Of a stretch of DNA of 7,955 nt, positions 5,030 to 7,955 are shown in pieces (the first letter of the stretch is position 1; the number at the start of each line of letters is the position of its first letter). Under the pieces are notes generated by a model. The model searched no databases, was not told the DNA's origin, and saw nothing but the letters and a program-made list of their open reading frames with translations. The position numbers were made by a program, and so were the translations under genes. The DNA is from Nanobdellota archaeon. Lineage in GTDB: Archaea; Nanobdellota; Nanobdellia; Pacearchaeales; GW2011-AR1. Where the stretch lies: positions 1-7,955 of the forward strand of contig JAHIVR010000181.1 of NCBI GenBank assembly GCA_018816625.1, given 5' to 3'.

Positions 5030-7480
5030 TTATTCATCAACAACCCCAGAATTATTAACAAAAAACACAGTCTCATTGTCGGGAAGATTAGGACTATCAA
5101 TTAATTTAGCTACTCTTGAATCCTTTTTTCCTCTTCTTAAATACATTCTATATGTAGAATTATGCACTATAAAGCCATTCGCAATATAATTCTCATTTTT
5201 AGGAACAGAAAAATCATAAAACAATTCCCCTGCCTCATTATCCCCAACCCCTATCTTTCTAATTTTTTCAAATCTAAACTCAGAATTTAATAATTTAAAG
5301 ATAAAGTCTATTTTTTGCTTAATTTGCCTATCTCTAACTCTAATGCTCATTAAAGCATTAAAAACTTTTTCCAATTCTCTCCTGTTAATACATTTATAAC
5401 TTTCTAATCTGGACTTGATAATTTTAGAAGGAAATAATCCTGCATCTTTTAAAAGATTCCAAACATCCTTTCTTTTTAGAGGCACCATCTCTTTGTCATA
5501 AGTAGTATTGATATACTCAGCCCATTTTAACAACTGCCCTTGTTTATCCTGGGCACTGAATCCTATCTGTAAATATTTTTTAACATCCCTATCCCTTATA
5601 AAAAGATTAGAAATTTTCTTTTTTCCAGCATTAAACCTTAAAAAACTTCTTATACCAAACCTCAACAAAAATAATTGTAAATATTTTAAAATCTGCTTTT
5701 CTTTTTGAGCGATTGTTATCTTAGGATTTTTTTTATCAATATGCCCTTCAGCATCTACAAATCCCTTAATAAAAGCCCCAACAACATTGTTCTTGCTCTT
5801 GCCAACATAGTTGAATATTTCAGAAATTATCAAACTAAAAAAATCCCTTATCTCTTTTGAGTTAATATTTAGAGTAAAACAATTTTTATTTTTCATCTTG
5901 GATATTCTGCCATCAATATTAAATATATTTTTAAACAAACCCTTATAGTATTCTAAAACCTCAGCCCTTTTATCCCTAAACCTAATCCCCCCGGCTTCAA
6001 AATTCCCATCCCCAATAAAATAACCACAAACCTGTGCAAGTTCAGAATTTATTACCTGAGGAATAACTAAATCTCTATGTTTACAAGTTTGAACAGAAAT
6101 AGTTTGTAATTGCAATCTTCCAGAAAAATGATCTCTTAATTTATCAAACACTTCAATATTTGTTGGATAAGATTGGTTTAAAACTCTTCTAAACTGTCTC
6201 TTAGTAAGACCTATTTTTTTGCATATTTCATCTCTCGTAATACTCTCTTTTTTTAACTCTTCAATAATTTTCTTAGAATTTTCTTCGGATAATCTCCCAA
6301 CCCGTTTAACATTAATCAAAGGTAGCCTCTGTTCTTCTCCCTTAATATCTATCTTTCCTATCTGAGCAACAAACTCTCCTTCTTCCAACTCTTTAGCCTC
6401 TTTCTCAACAATAGAAAAATTATCTATTGTAAAAAATCTATGTAAAGAAGAACATTTTATATTATTAGTTGTCTGAATACTATAAATTTTATCTACACTG
6501 GGATTTACAAATTTCATATCAGAGTCTGCATTTTCAATTCCTAAATCACCAAGATTTCCAGAAATAATTTTCTCTTTATTCATGTTTCTAATCTCTTTTA
6601 TGCTACCATCTGCTAATTGTATTAGATTATCTCCAGTCAAACAAGCATGCCCAACAATATGTCCTCCAATAGCAGTTGTTGGGTCTCCAAACATCTGAGC
6701 CGGATTAGCCATAACCTGGTTAGTAACATAAACCACCAGATTATGAGTCTCTGCCAACTTCATCAAGTCATGCATGTATCTATTAAGTTTTTGCTGCCTA
6801 TCCGCTAACTGCCCTCTTCCAGCAAACTCAGCTCTAAAATGAGCCGTAAGAGAATCGATAATGACCAATTTTATTGGCTCCCCTCCCTTAACCATCTCTG
6901 TAACCTTTTCAAGCAAAAGTATCTGATGATCGGAGTTAAAGGCTCTTGCAACAAAAATATTTTTTAAAACCTTTTCCGGATTTGCCCCCAAGGACTCAGC
7001 AATTTGCTTTATTCTCGCTGGTCTAAATGTGCCTTCTGTATCAATAAAAACACACTTACCATTACTCCCCCCTTGTTCTACTGGTAATTGAACATTAACA
7101 GCCAGTGTTAATCCTAGCTGTGTCTTACCAGAACCATAAGCTCCAAAAGCCTCGGTTATGGCTCTACTCTCTAACCCCTTCCCCCCAAGAAGATCATCAA
7201 CATTTTTACTTCCTGTTTTAATATGAGAAACATTGGCTCTTCTCTCAGCATACTCAACCCCATCAGTAAATCCTAAATTAAGCATATCTCTAGCAGCAAC
7301 AATTGCTTTACGCGCAACAGCACTGCTCACTCCGGCAGCATCCCCCAAAGAAGCCGGACTCATAACAGCCAAAGACATCATGTCAAAAACTCCAGCGCTC
7401 TCAAGTTTAGCTGCAACCGCCGGACCAATTCCAGGAAGATCTGTCAACGCCGGTTCATCATTTCCTTCCTTTTTTGCCAT
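5030..7480 (-). CDS. radA: DNA repair and recombination protein RadA, interrupted by an intein
   Basis: RadA is the archaeal RecA/Rad51 recombinase: it coats single-stranded DNA and drives ATP-dependent strand exchange. The frame has 816 codons; removing the intein (280-774) leaves 321 residues, normal for archaeal RadA. The N-terminal part holds the helix-hairpin-helix domain (LTDLPGIGP, about 12-70). The ATPase core has Walker A GAYGSGKT (113-120), the IDTEGTFRP segment (146-154) and Walker B KLVIID with Asp209. The L2 region and GGHIVGHA (272-279) follow, and after the intein STYRMYLRRGKK resumes. No stop or frameshift occurs, so splicing should yield intact RadA. The start fits: a TATA-like box lies about 25 bases upstream, giving a leaderless message. 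metK begins two bases after the stop. Because the intein interrupts the conserved core, unspliced RadA is probably inactive. Confidence 0.97.
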   Translation of the reverse strand: MAKKEGNDEPALTDLPGIGPAVAAKLESAGVFDMMSLAVMSPASLGDAAGVSSAVARKAIVAARDMLNLGFTDGVEYAERRANVSHIKTGSKNVDDLLGGKGLESRAITEAFGAYGSGKTQLGLTLAVNVQLPVEQGGSNGKCVFIDTEGTFRPARIKQIAESLGANPEKVLKNIFVARAFNSDHQILLLEKVTEMVKGGEPIKLVIIDSLTAHFRAEFAGRGQLADRQQKLNRYMHDLMKLAETHNLVVYVTNQVMANPAQMFGDPTTAIGGHIVGHACLTGDNLIQLADGSIKEIRNMNKEKIISGNLGDLGIENADSDMKFVNPSVDKIYSIQTTNNIKCSSLHRFFTIDNFSIVEKEAKELEEGEFVAQIGKIDIKGEEQRLPLINVKRVGRLSEENSKKIIEELKKESITRDEICKKIGLTKRQFRRVLNQSYPTNIEVFDKLRDHFSGRLQLQTISVQTCKHRDLVIPQVINSELAQVCGYFIGDGNFEAGGIRFRDKRAEVLEYYKGLFKNIFNIDGRISKMKNKNCFTLNINSKEIRDFFSLIISEIFNYVGKSKNNVVGAFIKGFVDAEGHIDKKNPKITIAQKEKQILKYLQLFLLRFGIRSFLRFNAGKKKISNLFIRDRDVKKYLQIGFSAQDKQGQLLKWAEYINTTYDKEMVPLKRKDVWNLLKDAGLFPSKIIKSRLESYKCINRRELEKVFNALMSIRVRDRQIKQKIDFIFKLLNSEFRFEKIRKIGVGDNEAGELFYDFSVPKNENYIANGFIVHNSTYRMYLRRGKKDSRVAKLIDSPNLPDNETVFFVNNSGVVDE
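5159..6643 (-). mobile_element. Full-length RadA intein with LAGLIDADG homing endonuclease
   Basis: This in-frame segment of 495 codons lies between Ala279 and Ser775 of the RadA precursor. The splicing residues all look intact: Cys280 as first residue (block A CLTGDN), block B with Ser344-x-x-His347 in place of the usual Thr-x-x-His, block F FYDFSVPKNENYIANG, and terminal His773-Asn774 followed by Ser775 as the +1 nucleophile. Between them sits a two-motif homing endonuclease: VCGYFIGDG with Asp491 and IKGFVDAEG with Glu578, 87 residues apart, a usual spacing with both catalytic acids present. A helix-turn-helix-like stretch (about 396-440) precedes it. This is a mobile selfish element that should remove itself at the protein level. 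Whether the endonuclease is active cannot be read from the sequence. Confidence 0.96.
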
Positions 7481-7485
7481 GTTTC

Positions 7486-7492
7486 AAAAAAA
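7486..7492 (-). terminator. Seven-T tract between the YdjM-like gene and radA
   Basis: The minus strand has seven Ts about 40 bases after the stop of the upstream gene and just before the radA ATG. It could end the upstream transcript right where radA transcription begins. Weak evidence: T runs are common in sequence this AT-rich. Confidence 0.25.
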
Positions 7493-7501
7493 TCTCTTCG
7501 G

Positions 7502-7509
7502 TTTATAAG
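7502..7509 (-). promoter_or_regulatory. radA: radA TATA-like box
   Basis: CTTATAAA on the minus strand is centred about 25 bases before the radA ATG at 7480, with another AT-rich ACTATAAA just upstream. This spacing places transcription initiation at or next to the start codon, as in leaderless archaeal messages. It would drive the radA-metK pair separately from the upstream gene. Confidence 0.5.
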
Positions 7510-7527
7510 CATTTATAGTCTTTAATA

Positions 7528-7955
7528 TTACAATATCTTAACACTCAATAAAGCCAAATTCAGTATTACAAATATCACAAAAACAATAATCTCCAACCTC
7601 CCACCCGTCCTTATAGACCCCCTACTTCTAGATTTATGTGGATAAAAAGGCCTTATTCCTTCAATTGTAAAACTATCTTCAAGTAAATGAAGCCCGTAAC
7701 CTAAAAAGAAACCAAATGCCACAACGGGTAAAAACAAAGTCAAGAAAAAAGTAATAGTTATTAAAAAAGTAAAACTATGGGTCATCCCCCTATGCTTGGT
7801 AAATATCTGCAAAATCCGGTTTATCTTCTTCCTGCCAAGCGTTGAATATCTAGAATCAATATCTGGAACATAAGTTGCAATAAGAGTAACAACAACAAAA
7901 ACTAATTTATTCTCAACTAGTGGCAAAAACAACAAAACAAAAAACATACTAATTA
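7528..7955 (-). CDS. YdjM/DUF457-like membrane-bound metal-dependent hydrolase, partial (5' end outside window)
   Basis: An ATG occurs at 7947, but the frame is open to the right edge and the family's usual first segment (a Thr-His-Leu-type start before the first helix) is absent, so the true start probably lies outside the window. Counting from that Met, the 139 visible residues have a first hydrophobic segment ending in PDIDS (Asp29, Asp31), then KHRGMTHS (His52, His57), then GYGLHLLEDSF (His87, Asp91) and GIRPFYP, with a final membrane helix at the C-terminus. These spaced His/Asp residues in membrane helices are the signature of the DUF457/YdjM family of predicted inner-membrane metal-dependent hydrolases. 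The substrate is not established. It lies 47 bases upstream of radA on the same strand; radA has its own TATA-like box, so the adjacency need not mean a shared function. Confidence 0.8.
   Translation of the reverse strand, partial: ISMFFVLLFLPLVENKLVFVVVTLIATYVPDIDSRYSTLGRKKINRILQIFTKHRGMTHSFTFLITITFFLTLFLPVVAFGFFLGYGLHLLEDSFTIEGIRPFYPHKSRSRGSIRTGGRLEIIVFVIFVILNLALLSVKIL

Noticed and set aside
5159..6643. Reading the radA insertion as an intron, a fused gene or a pseudogene
   Set aside because: The frame is continuous, the segment runs Cys to His-Asn/Ser with splicing blocks at both ends, and the flanks join into a normal RadA. An intein explains it fully.
1..7955. tRNA, rRNA, CRISPR arrays, transposases or attachment sites
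   Set aside because: The gaps between genes are at most about 170 bases, and none shows a cloverleaf, regularly spaced repeats, terminal inverted repeats or a transposase frame.

Overview
The window looks like a piece of a small, AT-rich archaeal genome, most likely a DPANN lineage of the Pacearchaeota/Woesearchaeota type. The archaeal evidence is an HhH-plus-RecA-core RadA recombinase, TATA-like boxes about 25 bases before most first genes, few Shine-Dalgarno sites, and secreted proteins built from Asn-X-Ser/Thr-rich Ig-like modules and Cys-rich modules of a style I associate with DPANN genomes. The phylum assignment is inference.

Layout. (1) Bases 1-2320, minus strand: two tandem paralogous secreted proteins. 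The downstream one is cut by the left edge. The upstream one is a 592-residue protein anchored by a C-terminal membrane segment. (2) Bases 2321-2487: a divergent promoter region. (3) Bases 2488-3878, plus strand: ndk, in a long form with two insertions, then a Cys-rich secreted protein. (4) Bases 3888-7480, minus strand: radA and metK, two bases apart and probably co-transcribed. radA carries a 495-residue intein with an intact-looking LAGLIDADG homing endonuclease; metK is of the bacterial type. (5) Bases 7528-7955, minus strand: a partial YdjM/DUF457-like membrane protein cut by the right edge.

The genes do not form one pathway. The core set covers recombination (RadA), methyl-donor synthesis (MetK) and nucleotide balance (Ndk). 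The rest is cell-surface protein typical of a small archaeon. No rRNA, tRNA, CRISPR array or insertion sequence was seen. The only mobile element is the intein. I found no convincing new multi-gene system. The items most worth a second look are the radA intein at the HA/STYR site, the bacterial-type MetK in an archaeal operon, the altered nucleoside diphosphate kinase, and the Cys-rich and sequon-rich surface proteins with their uncharacterised C-terminal motifs.
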